NCBI RefSeq assembly: GCF_030704305.1 | Contig: NZ_CP131935.1 | Span: forward strand, 124,001-188,000 | Direction of reading: 5' to 3' | Length of the DNA: 64,000 bases | From: Massilia sp. R2A-15 | Lineage (GTDB): Bacteria; Pseudomonadota; Gammaproteobacteria; Burkholderiales; Burkholderiaceae_D | Part shown: positions 27,285 through 35,918 of the stretch, one piece after another | Numbering within the stretch: the first letter of the stretch is position 1 | Layout of the letters: the number at the start of each line of letters is the position of its first letter | Position numbers and translations under genes: made by a program | The notes under the pieces: generated by a model | The model's database searches: none | What the model was told of the DNA's origin: nothing | The model's input: only the letters and a program-made list of their open reading frames with translations

Positions 27285-28142
27285 CTAGCGCTGCTGGCGG
27301 ACGGCCAATAAAGGCTCGAGCCATCCCTTCAGATCGTCGAATACCTGTTGCGCATCGGGTTCGTTGAAAATCTCGTGGTAAAGACGGTCGTATTCGCGCA
27401 TGACTGCCATCCCCGGCGGCACGCGCAGCAGGAAGCGCCGGCTCCCTTCAATGTCGACCACCCGATCGTCGCCCGACACCAGCATCAGGGTCGGCGTCGC
27501 CAGCGCGCCTGCGTGCGATTGGCAGTAGTCGATCGACGAGAGCATCGAACGCAGCAGCCGCGCACTGATCCGGTGGTGCACCAGCGGATCCGCCTTGTAG
27601 GCCGCGACGACTTTGGGATCGTGGGAGAGCAGCCCCGCCGACACGCCATTCGGCACTCCAAGCGACGGCGCCAGCGCGGACATCAGCTTCAGCATCCGGT
27701 GCTGAAATGGCGACATTCTCAATGCGAGCGCGGGGGACGACAGGATCAGTCCACGCAGCGGCGACATCGCCGCCAGCGCGAAGCGTGTCGCGAACAAGCC
27801 GCCCATGCTGTGGCCGAACAGGAAGGGCGGCTCGGCAAAGCGTGTCGAGAAATCCTCGATGATGATCTCGGCGTCCTGCAGCATCGGGTCGCCATAGATG
27901 ACGTCGCCGCGCCTGCCTTGCGATCGCCCGTGTCCGCGATGGTCATAGCAGCGCACCGACAGGCCGCACTCGTTCAGGAAGCCGGCGAGATGCCGGTATC
28001 GGCCGCTATGCTCGCCAAGTCCATGCATGACGACGACGCTCCCGCGTGCCTGCGCGGCAGGCAGCAGGTAGTCCGTCACGTACAGCAGCGTGCCGTCGGC
28101 GGCACTGATCTGGTGGCTCTGGAGCGCCACCAGCTGTGGCAT
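27285..28142 (-). CDS. Alpha/beta hydrolase, lysophospholipase/monoacylglycerol lipase-like
   Basis: 285 residues with the serine aminopeptidase S33 layout: VVVMHGLGEHSGRY (oxyanion region), YDHRGHGRSQGRRGD, and nucleophile elbow GHSMGG with S112. A late aspartate lies in LMLVSGDDRVVD and the histidine in YDRLYHEIFNE completes the triad. HGLGEHSGRY and DHRGHGRS are typical of monoacylglycerol lipase/PldB-like enzymes. No signal peptide, so cytoplasmic. The ATG shares a base with the stop of the DUF1840 gene (TAATG), so the two are translated from one message. Substrate unknown. Confidence 0.85.
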   Translation of the reverse strand: MPQLVALQSHQISAADGTLLYVTDYLLPAAQARGSVVVMHGLGEHSGRYRHLAGFLNECGLSVRCYDHRGHGRSQGRRGDVIYGDPMLQDAEIIIEDFSTRFAEPPFLFGHSMGGLFATRFALAAMSPLRGLILSSPALALRMSPFQHRMLKLMSALAPSLGVPNGVSAGLLSHDPKVVAAYKADPLVHHRISARLLRSMLSSIDYCQSHAGALATPTLMLVSGDDRVVDIEGSRRFLLRVPPGMAVMREYDRLYHEIFNEPDAQQVFDDLKGWLEPLLAVRQQR

Positions 28143-28486
28143 TACACGCCCCAGAGGACGTCGTAGCCGCCGTTCCTGGCTGCGCGCAGCATTTCCAGCA
28201 AAGGATAGGCGCGGGTCGCGAAGCTGACCACTTCCATGCCTTCGTGATCGGTGTCGTCGCCCACTTCGCCGTGATGCGCGTTGACGTCGCGCTGGACGTC
28301 GTCCGACGCCGTGTGCAGGCGCGTCTCGGCGATTTCCTTCTCCAGCACATCGACGGCGCGCGGCGCCTCGGCGGCGGTGATGACGCCGCGATCGACGTCC
28401 TTGCCGAGCAAATCGAGGATGCGCTTGGCGTGCTCTTTGTACATGGTGACTTCAGCTGCTGCTTTGGAGGTAAACGTAATTAACAT
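28142..28486 (-). CDS. DUF1840 family protein
   Basis: 114 residues starting MLITFTSKAAAEVTMYKEHA, then ILDLLGKDVDRGVITAAEAP and a C-terminal YPLLEMLRAARNGGYDVLWG. This start (a short beta strand, then TSKAA and MYKEHA) is how I recall the betaproteobacterial DUF1840 family. No catalytic motif and no known function. Probably a small soluble helical protein. First gene of a two-gene unit with the hydrolase, with an 89-bp gap to the ABC permease downstream of the next unit. Confidence 0.7.
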   Translation of the reverse strand: MLITFTSKAAAEVTMYKEHAKRILDLLGKDVDRGVITAAEAPRAVDVLEKEIAETRLHTASDDVQRDVNAHHGEVGDDTDHEGMEVVSFATRAYPLLEMLRAARNGGYDVLWGV

Positions 28487-28575
28487 AGGTACTTTCTAAG
28501 GTGTGCTGCAATGTCGAAACGATAACACGAGTTGCGCGCGCAGTCATGCCGCACGCGTGCGCGCGGCGCCCCTTC

Positions 28576-30138
28576 TCAACGAACCCGTCGGCGCCGCATC
28601 CAGCCGGACAACAGAGCGAGCAGGGCGGTGCCGAACAGGCAGCTGACAATGATGCCGAAGGAACTGGGGATCTCCTGTCCGGTGACCAGGGCGAGCATGA
28701 AATAGGCGATCCCCGCCCATGACGCTGCGCTCATCAATTCGATGATATTGCCGACCGCGTTGGTCTGGCCGCGCCGTTTGAAGTCACCACGGCTGGCCGG
28801 CCGGCCGCACCACAGCGCAATCTGCGCCGAACTGGCCACAGCAATAAGGACAGCGGCGGCCATCAACATCGCCGCCCCGGGCGCGCGCGTGGCCATCCAT
28901 AACAGCGGCAAGGCCACCAGCAGCGGCGCCGGCAGCGCGACGGCGGCGAGCTTGGCGCGCCGGATCGTGGCCGAGTTACAGGGCGCCGCGTCCAGCAGGT
29001 CCGGCGCCTCCTCCGCGGAGACAATGATCCAGGTCAGCGATGCCGTCAGCGACGCGCACAGAAAGGTCAGCGCGCCGCCGACGCCGGCCAGCGGCTGGTT
29101 GGACCTCAATAGCAGCATGAACCCGAGCGGCACCATGTACAGCAGCTGCAGCAGCACCTGCGAAATCAGCTGCGGGTCACGCGCAATCAGCCGCCATTCC
29201 TTGGCAACGACCGCGTGCGCCAGGCTGCGGTCGAAACGGAAGCGCGGCCCGCCTGCCGGCGCGGTCGCCGCCCGCACCACGCTCACCGCCTGCTGCACGC
29301 CATGCACGAAGAAGCGATGCGTGAAGGCCGCGGTGAATCCGAACGCCGCAATGGCCGCGAGTGCGAGGGCCACCAGCGAAAGTGGGGCGCCGAGGATCGC
29401 GCGTCCCGGCAGCCACGCGATGCTGTCCGGACCGAGCGCGGCGCCGGGCGCGAACATCGGACCGATCCAGGAAGCCAGCTTGCCCCGGCCTCCGACGCCA
29501 AGCAGCGATTGAGCTTGCGAGGCGAGGAAGATGAATGCACCCGAGATGGCGCCCAGCACCTGCGCCACCGTGCGTGTGCGGCGCACGCCGATCAGGCGCA
29601 CCAGGCCCAGCGTCAGCAGCATCGACGCCGATGCCGCCACCGCCGCCACGCCAAGCACAACGGGGTAGATGGCCAGCCAGCGGAATTGGCCGAGCACCAG
29701 TCCCGCATTGGCGAACGGCGCGAGCAGGAATAGATACAGCGCGGCCACGCCGATCGTGATGCCGGCCAGCCTCACCACGAAGATGCTGCGCGTCGGCAGC
29801 GGCGAAGAGAGCAGCAAATCGAGGTCGCCGCGCTCGAACAATGCCTTTACGCTCGCAGCCAATGCGCCCGAGATCATCATGCTGAACAATACGATCAGTA
29901 TCGCGGTGGCGACGACAGGCAGCATCGCCAGCACCTGCGCATCGGCATCGGACGCGTCGGCCAGTAGCTTATAGGCGAGCGTGTGAATCGCCAGGCTGGC
30001 CAGAACAAGAATGGCGATCGTGCTCTTGCCCATGCCGCGCCGCGCGGGTCCCGTCGACACCTTGTCGTTCAGGTTGTAGAAGAACATCCGCACTTCATGC
30101 TTCAGCAGCCAGAGCGAACTGCCGGGACGCGCGCTCAC
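28576..30138 (-). CDS. ABC-2 type transporter permease
   Basis: 520 residues from a GTG at 30138 that overlaps the ATPase stop (GTGA). The frame upstream of this is not coding. After WLLKHEVRMFFYNLND it shows about 12-14 hydrophobic segments, starting with STIAILVLASLAIHTLAY and ILIVLFSMMISGALAAS. The cytosolic coupling segment ALFERGDLDLLLSSPL is typical of ABC-2 exporters of this group. It works with the adjacent ATPase and probably exports an unidentified substrate. No substrate-binding protein is nearby, consistent with export. Confidence 0.82.
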   Translation of the reverse strand: MSARPGSSLWLLKHEVRMFFYNLNDKVSTGPARRGMGKSTIAILVLASLAIHTLAYKLLADASDADAQVLAMLPVVATAILIVLFSMMISGALAASVKALFERGDLDLLLSSPLPTRSIFVVRLAGITIGVAALYLFLLAPFANAGLVLGQFRWLAIYPVVLGVAAVAASASMLLTLGLVRLIGVRRTRTVAQVLGAISGAFIFLASQAQSLLGVGGRGKLASWIGPMFAPGAALGPDSIAWLPGRAILGAPLSLVALALAAIAAFGFTAAFTHRFFVHGVQQAVSVVRAATAPAGGPRFRFDRSLAHAVVAKEWRLIARDPQLISQVLLQLLYMVPLGFMLLLRSNQPLAGVGGALTFLCASLTASLTWIIVSAEEAPDLLDAAPCNSATIRRAKLAAVALPAPLLVALPLLWMATRAPGAAMLMAAAVLIAVASSAQIALWCGRPASRGDFKRRGQTNAVGNIIELMSAASWAGIAYFMLALVTGQEIPSSFGIIVSCLFGTALLALLSGWMRRRRVR

Positions 30139-30872
30139 GGTTGCCCCGTCAGTTGAAGGAACACATCCTCGAGCGTGCCGCCGTCGGTGCGCGCGCGCAG
30201 TTCGTCCAGCGTGCCCTGCGCGATCAGGCGGCCGTGCTCGATGATGCCGATGCGTTGCGCGAGGCGTTCGGCCACTTCCAGGATGTGCGTGGTCAGCACC
30301 ACCGTGCCGCCACTGCGCACATGATCGAGCAGCAGATCCTTGACCTGGCGCGCCGCCGCCGCATCGAGGCCGGTGAGCGGCTCGTCGAGGATCAGCAATT
30401 GCGGCTCGTGGATCAAGGCGCCGGCCAGCGCGAGCTTTTGCTTCATCCCGCGCGAGAAACCCTCGGTCAGCTCGTGCGCGTGCTTGCTCAGGTCCAGCCA
30501 GTCGAGCAGCTGGCGCGCGCGCGGCTCGGCGTCGGCCGCGCCGATGCCCCACAGGCCGGCGACGAATTCGAGGTACTCGGTCGGCTTCAGTTTCGCGTAC
30601 AGCATCGGATCGTCCGGCAGATACGCTATCTTCTGCTTGGCGCCGGCCGGGTCCACGGCGAGGTCGATGCCGAACACGTCGACGCGGCCAGCGTCCGGCG
30701 CCAGCAGGCCCGCCACCATGCGCAAGGTCGTGGTCTTGCCGGCGCCGTTAGGGCCCAGCAGCGCGTACAGTTCGCCCTGGCGGACGGTCAGGTCGAGATG
30801 GTCTACGGCGGGCCGGCCGAAGTTCTTGCACAGACCGGTCAGACGGAGTGCTGCGGGCGCATCATTGTTCAT
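30135..30872 (-). CDS. ABC transporter ATP-binding protein
   Basis: 245 residues, soluble ATPase. Walker A GPNGAGKTTTLRM near 40-52, a Q-loop region KQKIAYLPDDPMLY, signature FSRGMKQKLALAGAL, Walker B LLILDEPLTGLD and the switch histidine in TTHILE. This is the compact one-domain type that partners ABC-2 permeases. It overlaps the permease start by four bases (GTGA), so the two are coupled. The lipoprotein gene lies 25 bp upstream on the same strand and may be co-transcribed. Confidence 0.92.
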   Translation of the reverse strand: MNNDAPAALRLTGLCKNFGRPAVDHLDLTVRQGELYALLGPNGAGKTTTLRMVAGLLAPDAGRVDVFGIDLAVDPAGAKQKIAYLPDDPMLYAKLKPTEYLEFVAGLWGIGAADAEPRARQLLDWLDLSKHAHELTEGFSRGMKQKLALAGALIHEPQLLILDEPLTGLDAAAARQVKDLLLDHVRSGGTVVLTTHILEVAERLAQRIGIIEHGRLIAQGTLDELRARTDGGTLEDVFLQLTGQP

Positions 30873-30897
30873 CGGCGATTCCTTGGTGGGGTGAGGG

Positions 30898-31443
30898 TCA
30901 GAGCAGCTTGAACGAAGAGAGGAACTGGTCGGCCTGTTCGCGCGGGATCTTGCTCGCCTTGCCCATCACGATGACCTGGTAGAAGCGCTTGTCGCGCGAT
31001 TCGAAATGGCCGATCAGCTTCATCGGCACGCCGTTCCGCGCACCGGTCGCCTCCATGTCGATCGAGGCGCCTTGCGTGCCGCTGCCGCCGCTCACTGCCG
31101 CCGCGGCGGCCGTCTTCTCCTGCGTTACCGTCGCGCCGATGTTGTTCACCAGCGCCGTCTTCATGGACGCCAGCGCCGCCTGCGCCTTCGCCGCATCCGG
31201 CGCCTGCGCGCTGCCGACGGCGAAGATCGCGCCGTCCACATCGACCGCCGTCATCGTCATTTCGACCGTCGCGCCGCCGATGTCGATGCTGCGCTTGTGG
31301 ACCGATGGCTTATCGGGGAACATCACGCGGTAGGGAGCGTCCTGGCTGCTGTAGTCGCGCCAGTTGTAGGTAGGGCTGCAGGCCGTGAGTGCGGCGGTGG
31401 CCAGCAATGTCAATATTGCCGATTTAATCAAGGATTTGCGCAT
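30898..31443 (-). CDS. Predicted lipoprotein
   Basis: 181 residues. MRKSLIKSAILTLLATAALTAC is a lipoprotein signal with lipobox LTAC (C22). The mature part begins SPTYNWRDYSS, has YRVMFPDKP and ends in a helix PREQADQFLSSFKLL, reminiscent of the periplasmic domains that follow an FPGKP-like motif in other proteobacterial lipoproteins. No enzymatic residues. It may assist the ABC exporter encoded 25 bp downstream, but that is only positional. The ATG at 31443 has a poor Shine-Dalgarno. The longer upstream frame runs into the end of comM and is not coding. Confidence 0.75.
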   Translation of the reverse strand: MRKSLIKSAILTLLATAALTACSPTYNWRDYSSQDAPYRVMFPDKPSVHKRSIDIGGATVEMTMTAVDVDGAIFAVGSAQAPDAAKAQAALASMKTALVNNIGATVTQEKTAAAAAVSGGSGTQGASIDMEATGARNGVPMKLIGHFESRDKRFYQVIVMGKASKIPREQADQFLSSFKLL

Positions 31444-31480
31444 GCGCAGATAGTAGCAGGGGCCGCATGGGGGCGCCACC

Positions 31481-32998
31481 TCATCGTTCTCGCAGACTGC
31501 GCCGGTACTGGATCGCCTCGGCCACGTGCGCCCGCGCGATGCGCTGGGTGCCGGCCAGGTCGGCGATGGTGCGCGCCACCTTGAGCACCCGGTGATAGGC
31601 GCGCGCCGACCAGTGCCACTGCAGCATGGTCTCGCGCAGCAGCTTGTCGCCGGCCGCATCGAGCTTGCAGTGACGGTCGATCTCGCGCGTGGTGAGGCGC
31701 TGGTTCGACTTGTCCTGGCGCTGCAGCTGCAACCGAAACGCGTGCTCCACGCGCCGCGCAATCTCCGCGCTCGACTCGCCGTCGGCCTCCGCGCTCAAGG
31801 CCGCCGGCGCCATCGCCGCCACATCGATCTGCATGTCGATGCGGTCGAGCAGGGGGCCGGAGATGCGGTCCTGGTATCGCGCGACGCTGTCCGGTGTGCA
31901 GCGGCACTTGCCGGAGGCGTGGCCGAGGAAGCCGCAGGGGCAGGGATTCATCGCCGCGAGCAGCTGGAAGCGCGCTGGAAAGTCGGCCTGATGCGCGGCG
32001 CGCGAGATCGTCACGCTGCCGGACTCCATCGGCTGGCGCAGCACTTCGAGCACGCGGCGGTCGAACTCGGGCAGCTCGTCGAGGAACAGCACGCCGCAAT
32101 GGGCCAGCGAGATTTCGCCGGGGCGCGGCATGGCGCCGCCACCGACCAGCGCGACGCCCGAGGTGGTGTGGTGGGGGCTTCGATACGGCCGCATCTTCCA
32201 GCTGGCCGCGGAAAAGCCGCGCGTGAGCGACTGCACGGCCGCCGATTCCAACGCCTCTTCCTCCGTCATCGGCGGCAGCAGGCCGACGAAGCGCGACGCC
32301 AGCATGGTCTTGCCCGCGCCCGGCGGGCCAACCATCAGAAGACTGTGGTTGCCGGCGGCGGCGACTTCCATCGCGCGCTTGGCGTGCTGCTGGCCCTTCA
32401 CGTCGGACAGGTCGGCATAGGCCGGAACAGCGATGGCGGCCTTGTTGCGATGCCGTGCGAGGCGGGTGGCGGGGTCGCCGGCATTCAAGTGGGCGCAGAC
32501 CTGCAGCAGCGTTTCGGCGGGATAGATAACGGCGTCGGCCACCAGCGCGGCCTCGTCGCCGTTTGCCATTGGCAGGATGAAGCCGCGGGCCGCATGCTCG
32601 CGGCAGCGGTGCATCGCGAACGTCATCGCCAGCGCGCCGCGGATGGGCCGCAACTCGCCGGACAGGGACAGCTCGCCGGCGAATTCGTATTGATCCAGTT
32701 CGCGGTCGGGAATCTGGCGCGAGGCGGCGAGGATGCCGAGCGCAATCGGCAGATCGAAGCGGCCGGACTCCTTCGGCAAATCGGCCGGCGCGAGATTGAC
32801 GGTGATGCGGCGGTTGGGGATATCGAAGCCGGCGTTGAGCAACGCGGCGCGCACGCGGTCCTTCGATTCGCGCACTTCGGTGTCGGGAAGACCGACGATG
32901 GTGAAGCTGGGGAGCCCGTTTGCCAAGTGTACTTCGACGCTGACAGGCGGCGCTTCCATGCCGGCCAGCGCGCGGCTACGCAATACTGCAAGACTCAT
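31481..32998 (-). CDS. comM: YifB/ComM family Mg-chelatase-like AAA+ ATPase
   Basis: 505 residues. The N-terminal Lon-protease-like fold begins MSLAVLRSRALAGMEA, with the family signature VGLPDTEVRESKDRVRAA and NLAPADLPKESGRFDL. Then a Mg-chelatase AAA+ domain with Walker A GPPGAGKTML and Walker B GVLFLDELPEF. The four-cysteine loop around NPCPCGFLGHASGKCRC is also diagnostic, and a C-terminal helical bundle has SARAYHRVLKVARTIADL. ComM is a hexameric branch-migration helicase that helps integrate DNA during natural transformation. The ATG at 32998 fits family starts, while 36 upstream codons do not. Confidence 0.93.
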   Translation of the reverse strand: MSLAVLRSRALAGMEAPPVSVEVHLANGLPSFTIVGLPDTEVRESKDRVRAALLNAGFDIPNRRITVNLAPADLPKESGRFDLPIALGILAASRQIPDRELDQYEFAGELSLSGELRPIRGALAMTFAMHRCREHAARGFILPMANGDEAALVADAVIYPAETLLQVCAHLNAGDPATRLARHRNKAAIAVPAYADLSDVKGQQHAKRAMEVAAAGNHSLLMVGPPGAGKTMLASRFVGLLPPMTEEEALESAAVQSLTRGFSAASWKMRPYRSPHHTTSGVALVGGGAMPRPGEISLAHCGVLFLDELPEFDRRVLEVLRQPMESGSVTISRAAHQADFPARFQLLAAMNPCPCGFLGHASGKCRCTPDSVARYQDRISGPLLDRIDMQIDVAAMAPAALSAEADGESSAEIARRVEHAFRLQLQRQDKSNQRLTTREIDRHCKLDAAGDKLLRETMLQWHWSARAYHRVLKVARTIADLAGTQRIARAHVAEAIQYRRSLRER

Positions 32999-33133
32999 CG
33001 GATTCGTCAGAGGATTATGGGAACCTGATGAGCCTAGAGGGATTCGACGCCTGCGGTTTTGCGGGTGACCAAATGTGTTCGCTTTGCTCGCACGTTTCGC
33101 GATCAAGGTACGAAACGTCAGGGGGGGGCGAAA

Positions 33134-33607
33134 TCAAGAGAAGAAACGGGGATCGTAAGTCCAGCGCTTGATCGTTGTCGCGGTGATGGACGCCACGTCC
33201 GGGTGCAGCGGATTGATCAACACATTGTATTCATCAGGCACGCTCACCGACGGCACCAGCAGCAATGCCGAACTGCCCGACGCGGCCCAGGCGTCACCCG
33301 TCATTCGGCTCGTCATGCCGGGCGGAACAGCGTCCCATCCGCCGGGCAGCGGGTCGAGTACGACCCGCGCGGCCCAGACATCGTCGGGAACGTCGATCCG
33401 CACCAGGAAGCGATTGAAGGGCAAGCCGCCACTGCGTACATGCAGGACCGTTTCGATCGTCGCCAGCGCGATGTTTGTGGCGCTGTAGATAAGCGGCGTG
33501 CCGACGCTATTCCAGCGTCCACCCGTCATCTTGGCACCGGCGCCGCTGAGGTCATTGGCCGTATAGGCTGGCGCCTCGACGGCAATGCGCCACAGGGGCG
33601 TCGTCAT
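33134..33607 (-). CDS. RES-domain toxin
   Basis: 157 residues. RES toxins deplete cellular NAD+. The fold is recognised from MTTPLWRIAVEAPAYTANDLSG, then GGRWNSVGTPLIYSATNIALA with the conserved arginine, the glutamate of ATIETVLH, and the serine of SSALLLVPSVSVPDEYN followed by LINPLHPD. These give the R-E-S triad that names the family. The gene overlaps the antitoxin by ATGA at 33604-33607, the usual order antitoxin then toxin. Intact, so an active pair is expected. Confidence 0.85.
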   Translation of the reverse strand: MTTPLWRIAVEAPAYTANDLSGAGAKMTGGRWNSVGTPLIYSATNIALATIETVLHVRSGGLPFNRFLVRIDVPDDVWAARVVLDPLPGGWDAVPPGMTSRMTGDAWAASGSSALLLVPSVSVPDEYNVLINPLHPDVASITATTIKRWTYDPRFFS

Positions 33608-34200
33608 GCATAGGCTCCGCTCTGGCTCATGGACAGCAATTCAGCTACCAGTTTTTGGCCCTCGAAAGTGTCCATGTAGCTCGCCGGCGTGGCTCCACCA
33701 AGCGCCGGCAGCGGCTTGGTTAGCCAGTCCGCAACCCAATGTGCCGCGTCAAAGCCGATCGGATCGCCGGACTCTTCCACCATTGCTTGCACTTTGCCGA
33801 TCAAGGTTGCGACGCCCAGGACACGCTCGGATTCGTCTTTCGACAATGCCGTCTGGTCCTTCTCTTTACGACTGATGGTCGCGCGGGACAGGCCGAGGCT
33901 CACGAGCAGGAGTTCTTTACTCATACCCATCGTCGACGAAAGCTCTCCGACCAGCGAGGCGGGAATACCCTTGCGTATCGCGGCAATGCGGGCGTGCGGA
34001 TCAATCCGATACAGGTTCGTGCCAAGGAAGACATTGGTGTCAATCAGGTCCGTCCCGCTTCCCTTGGATTTCGCCGGGACGAAGGAAGCGCGATCCGCCA
34101 CCCGCGCGGTTTCATCGGGCGTTGCCATTGGCGCAGCGGCGCGTTTTGCGACTGCCGTGCGTGCCGGAGCGGGTTTTTCCATAGCTTTGGAGTTTGACAT
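33604..34200 (-). CDS. Xre/MbcA/ParS-type antitoxin of the RES toxin
   Basis: 198 residues. The central part has helix-turn-helix character (MSKELLLVSLGLSRATISRKEK) and the C-terminal toxin-binding MbcA/ParS region contains ALSKDESERVLGVATLIGKV, FDAAHWVADWLTKPLPALGG and SYMDTFEGQKLVAELL. The first 60 or so residues are a low-complexity Ala/Lys/Pro extension, longer than in most Xre antitoxins I know. GGAG lies 8 bp before the ATG. An inverted repeat immediately upstream is the probable autoregulatory operator. Confidence 0.85.
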   Translation of the reverse strand: MSNSKAMEKPAPARTAVAKRAAAPMATPDETARVADRASFVPAKSKGSGTDLIDTNVFLGTNLYRIDPHARIAAIRKGIPASLVGELSSTMGMSKELLLVSLGLSRATISRKEKDQTALSKDESERVLGVATLIGKVQAMVEESGDPIGFDAAHWVADWLTKPLPALGGATPASYMDTFEGQKLVAELLSMSQSGAYA

Positions 34201-34210
34201 GATTGTCTCC

Positions 34211-34234
34211 TTTGAGATAATAGTTTAACTCAAA
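34211..34234. promoter_or_regulatory. Inverted repeat, probable operator of the Xre/RES operon
   Basis: TTTGAG and CTCAAA separated by 12 bp, the whole ending about 10 bp upstream of the antitoxin ATG and containing an AT-rich minus-strand -10-like TATTAT (34217-34222). This is the expected position for self-repression by the antitoxin. Confidence 0.5.
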
Positions 34235-34351
34235 TGAGGCAATGACCAGTCGATCTGCCGCCGTACAGGGGCGGCACGCTGACGGATCTCCAACCTTACG
34301 GGGTCCAGGCCAGACGTGGGTGTGGTTGGAGTTCTTTGCCAATAGTACTGC

Positions 34352-34807
34352 TCAGTCAATTGGCAAATTATCTATCTTTTCTTGGAGAGCCTTCTTCTCA
34401 TTGATGAGTGCTTCCTTTTGAGCATATGCATCCCTGATCTGCGCACTTGCAAGAACCTTATCCCGACCAAATACCACGTTAGCAGAGGCCACCCGTATTT
34501 CATCTTCGGCTGCCACAAGTTTTTGGTCTAGCATACTCATCCTTAGTTCCATATCGCGTCGCTTAGCGTCTTTGGCATCCTTTTGATCCCTCATCTTTTG
34601 CAAAGTTGCGTCTAGAGTCGTTTGTGCCTGAGCTAACTCAGTCTTCTTACTCTGAAGGTTCTGATATTGGATCCAGTTCCCAGAGAGTGAAACCGCTAAG
34701 CTACCGATGGCTACCCCTGTTTGCCAGGTAAAAGACCTACCATTGTCCGACATGACTAGCTCCGCTAGATTAGTGAAGACGCGTATTTTGCTTTCTTGCA
34801 AGCTCAT
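34352..34807 (-). CDS. Hypothetical coiled-coil protein, possibly membrane-anchored
   Basis: 151 residues, not recognised. A short hydrophobic stretch at about 30-43 (TGVAIGSLAVSLSG) may be a membrane anchor or amphipathic segment. From residue 50 to the end the sequence is charged and heptad-like (KKTELAQAQTTLDATLQKM, then EALINEKKALQEKIDNL), a clear coiled-coil. Base composition is visibly lower in GC than all neighbours, suggesting recent acquisition. It lies beside the RES/Xre pair, with no similar gene around. The ATG at 34807 has only a weak Shine-Dalgarno. Moderately sure it is real because the frame is long in low-GC DNA. Confidence 0.55.
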   Translation of the reverse strand: MSLQESKIRVFTNLAELVMSDNGRSFTWQTGVAIGSLAVSLSGNWIQYQNLQSKKTELAQAQTTLDATLQKMRDQKDAKDAKRRDMELRMSMLDQKLVAAEDEIRVASANVVFGRDKVLASAQIRDAYAQKEALINEKKALQEKIDNLPID

Positions 34808-34955
34808 TACTTGCCACTTGCATCATAGAGTCATTGGGGGGACAGGGATTGAGAGGGGGCAGAAGTGTGCGCGATGCCGATTATTCTTGCTCGGGATCAT
34901 GGCTCTGTCATACTTGAAGGCATATCTCTTTTGATAACGAAGGAAGGGCAGGCCG

Positions 34956-35501
34956 ATGCGTTTGATTTCCCCTCGCCGATTCGCTGCGGCATTCCTTGTC
35001 ATGCTTTTCGGATGCGCTTCCGCGCAGGCGGTGGAGACAGAGTACAACCTCGGGGTGCAGGCCTATCGTGAGAAAAACTATGCGGCCGCGCGCGCGCATT
35101 GGTTGATGGCAGTCGAACAGGGCGAGACTTCCGCGTTGAATAACCTCGGCTTCCTTCTTTACAACGGTCTGGGCGGCGAGCCGGATCCTGCTCGTGCGGT
35201 CGCGCTGTGGCGGAAGGCTGCCGTTGTCGGCCATTCGGAATCGCAATGGCATCTGGCTCAGGCGCTCGAGGCCGGCAAGGGCGAGGCGCCGAGTCCGGTC
35301 GAAGCTTACGCCTGGTATCGCTGCGCTGCGACGCAATTCGCGGATGTGCCGCGCGACGATGCGGAAAACGAGATCGGGCATGATGCGAGGGAGTCCGTGA
35401 TCAGAATTCTAGGGAAACTCGCATTGGATCAGCTCTCCCCGGCCGAGCAGTTGGCGAGGGAATTTATCGCCAAAAATCCGGCCAAAACCGATTCCAGATA
35501 A
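34956..35501 (+). CDS. Secreted Sel1-repeat (TPR-like) protein
   Basis: 181 residues. Signal peptide to about residue 25 (MRLISPRRFAAAFLVMLFG then CASAQA). LFGC is a poor lipobox because of the phenylalanine, so signal peptidase I is more likely. Sel1 repeats follow: YNLGVQAYREKNYAAARAHW, then GETSALNNLGFLLYNGLGGE, DPARAVALWRKAAVVGHSES and WHLAQALEAGKG. Such solenoids bind other proteins. Partner unknown. A strong AAGGAAGGG precedes the ATG. It is followed 17 bp later by yciH. Confidence 0.8.
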   Translation: MRLISPRRFAAAFLVMLFGCASAQAVETEYNLGVQAYREKNYAAARAHWLMAVEQGETSALNNLGFLLYNGLGGEPDPARAVALWRKAAVVGHSESQWHLAQALEAGKGEAPSPVEAYAWYRCAATQFADVPRDDAENEIGHDARESVIRILGKLALDQLSPAEQLAREFIAKNPAKTDSR

Positions 35502-35518
35502 GGGAAGAAAAATAGTTC

Positions 35519-35881
35519 ATGAAGAGCGGCAAAACGACTGGCCTGGTCTATTCCACCGAAAGCGGCCGCATGTGCCCGGACTGCCGGCGCGCGCTTGGCG
35601 AGTGCACGTGCAAAGGGGGACAGTCAGCGGTAATCCTGGGTGATGGAAAGGTGAGCGTGTCGCGCCAGACCAAAGGGCGCGGCGGCAAGTGCGTCACCGT
35701 CGTCAAGGGACTCGCCCTCGACGCAATCGCTTTGGCGGCATTGGGCAAGCAGTTGCGCAGCGCGTGCGGCTCGGGCGGCACCGTCAAGGACGGCGTGATC
35801 GAAGTGCAGGGCGATCACTGCGAGCTGGTGATGGACTGGCTGACGAAGCAGGGCCACAAGCCGAAACGCACGGGCGGATAA
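35519..35881 (+). CDS. yciH: YciH/SUI1 family translation initiation factor-like protein
   Basis: 120 residues. The SUI1 fold (about 40-115) is recognised from VSRQTKGRGGKCVTVVKGL, then LAALGKQLRSACGSGGTVKD and IEVQGDHCELVMDWLTKQG. This is the bacterial homologue of eIF1, proposed to influence start-site selection or stress translation. The N-terminus has four cysteines (C19, C22, C29, C31) that could form a zinc knuckle, a feature I do not associate with the E. coli protein, so worth noting. Same strand as the Sel1 gene with a 17-bp gap. Confidence 0.88.
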   Translation: MKSGKTTGLVYSTESGRMCPDCRRALGECTCKGGQSAVILGDGKVSVSRQTKGRGGKCVTVVKGLALDAIALAALGKQLRSACGSGGTVKDGVIEVQGDHCELVMDWLTKQGHKPKRTGG

Positions 35882-35918
35882 ACCGCTGACGCTCAATCCG
35901 GCAGCGCGCCGCGACGAC

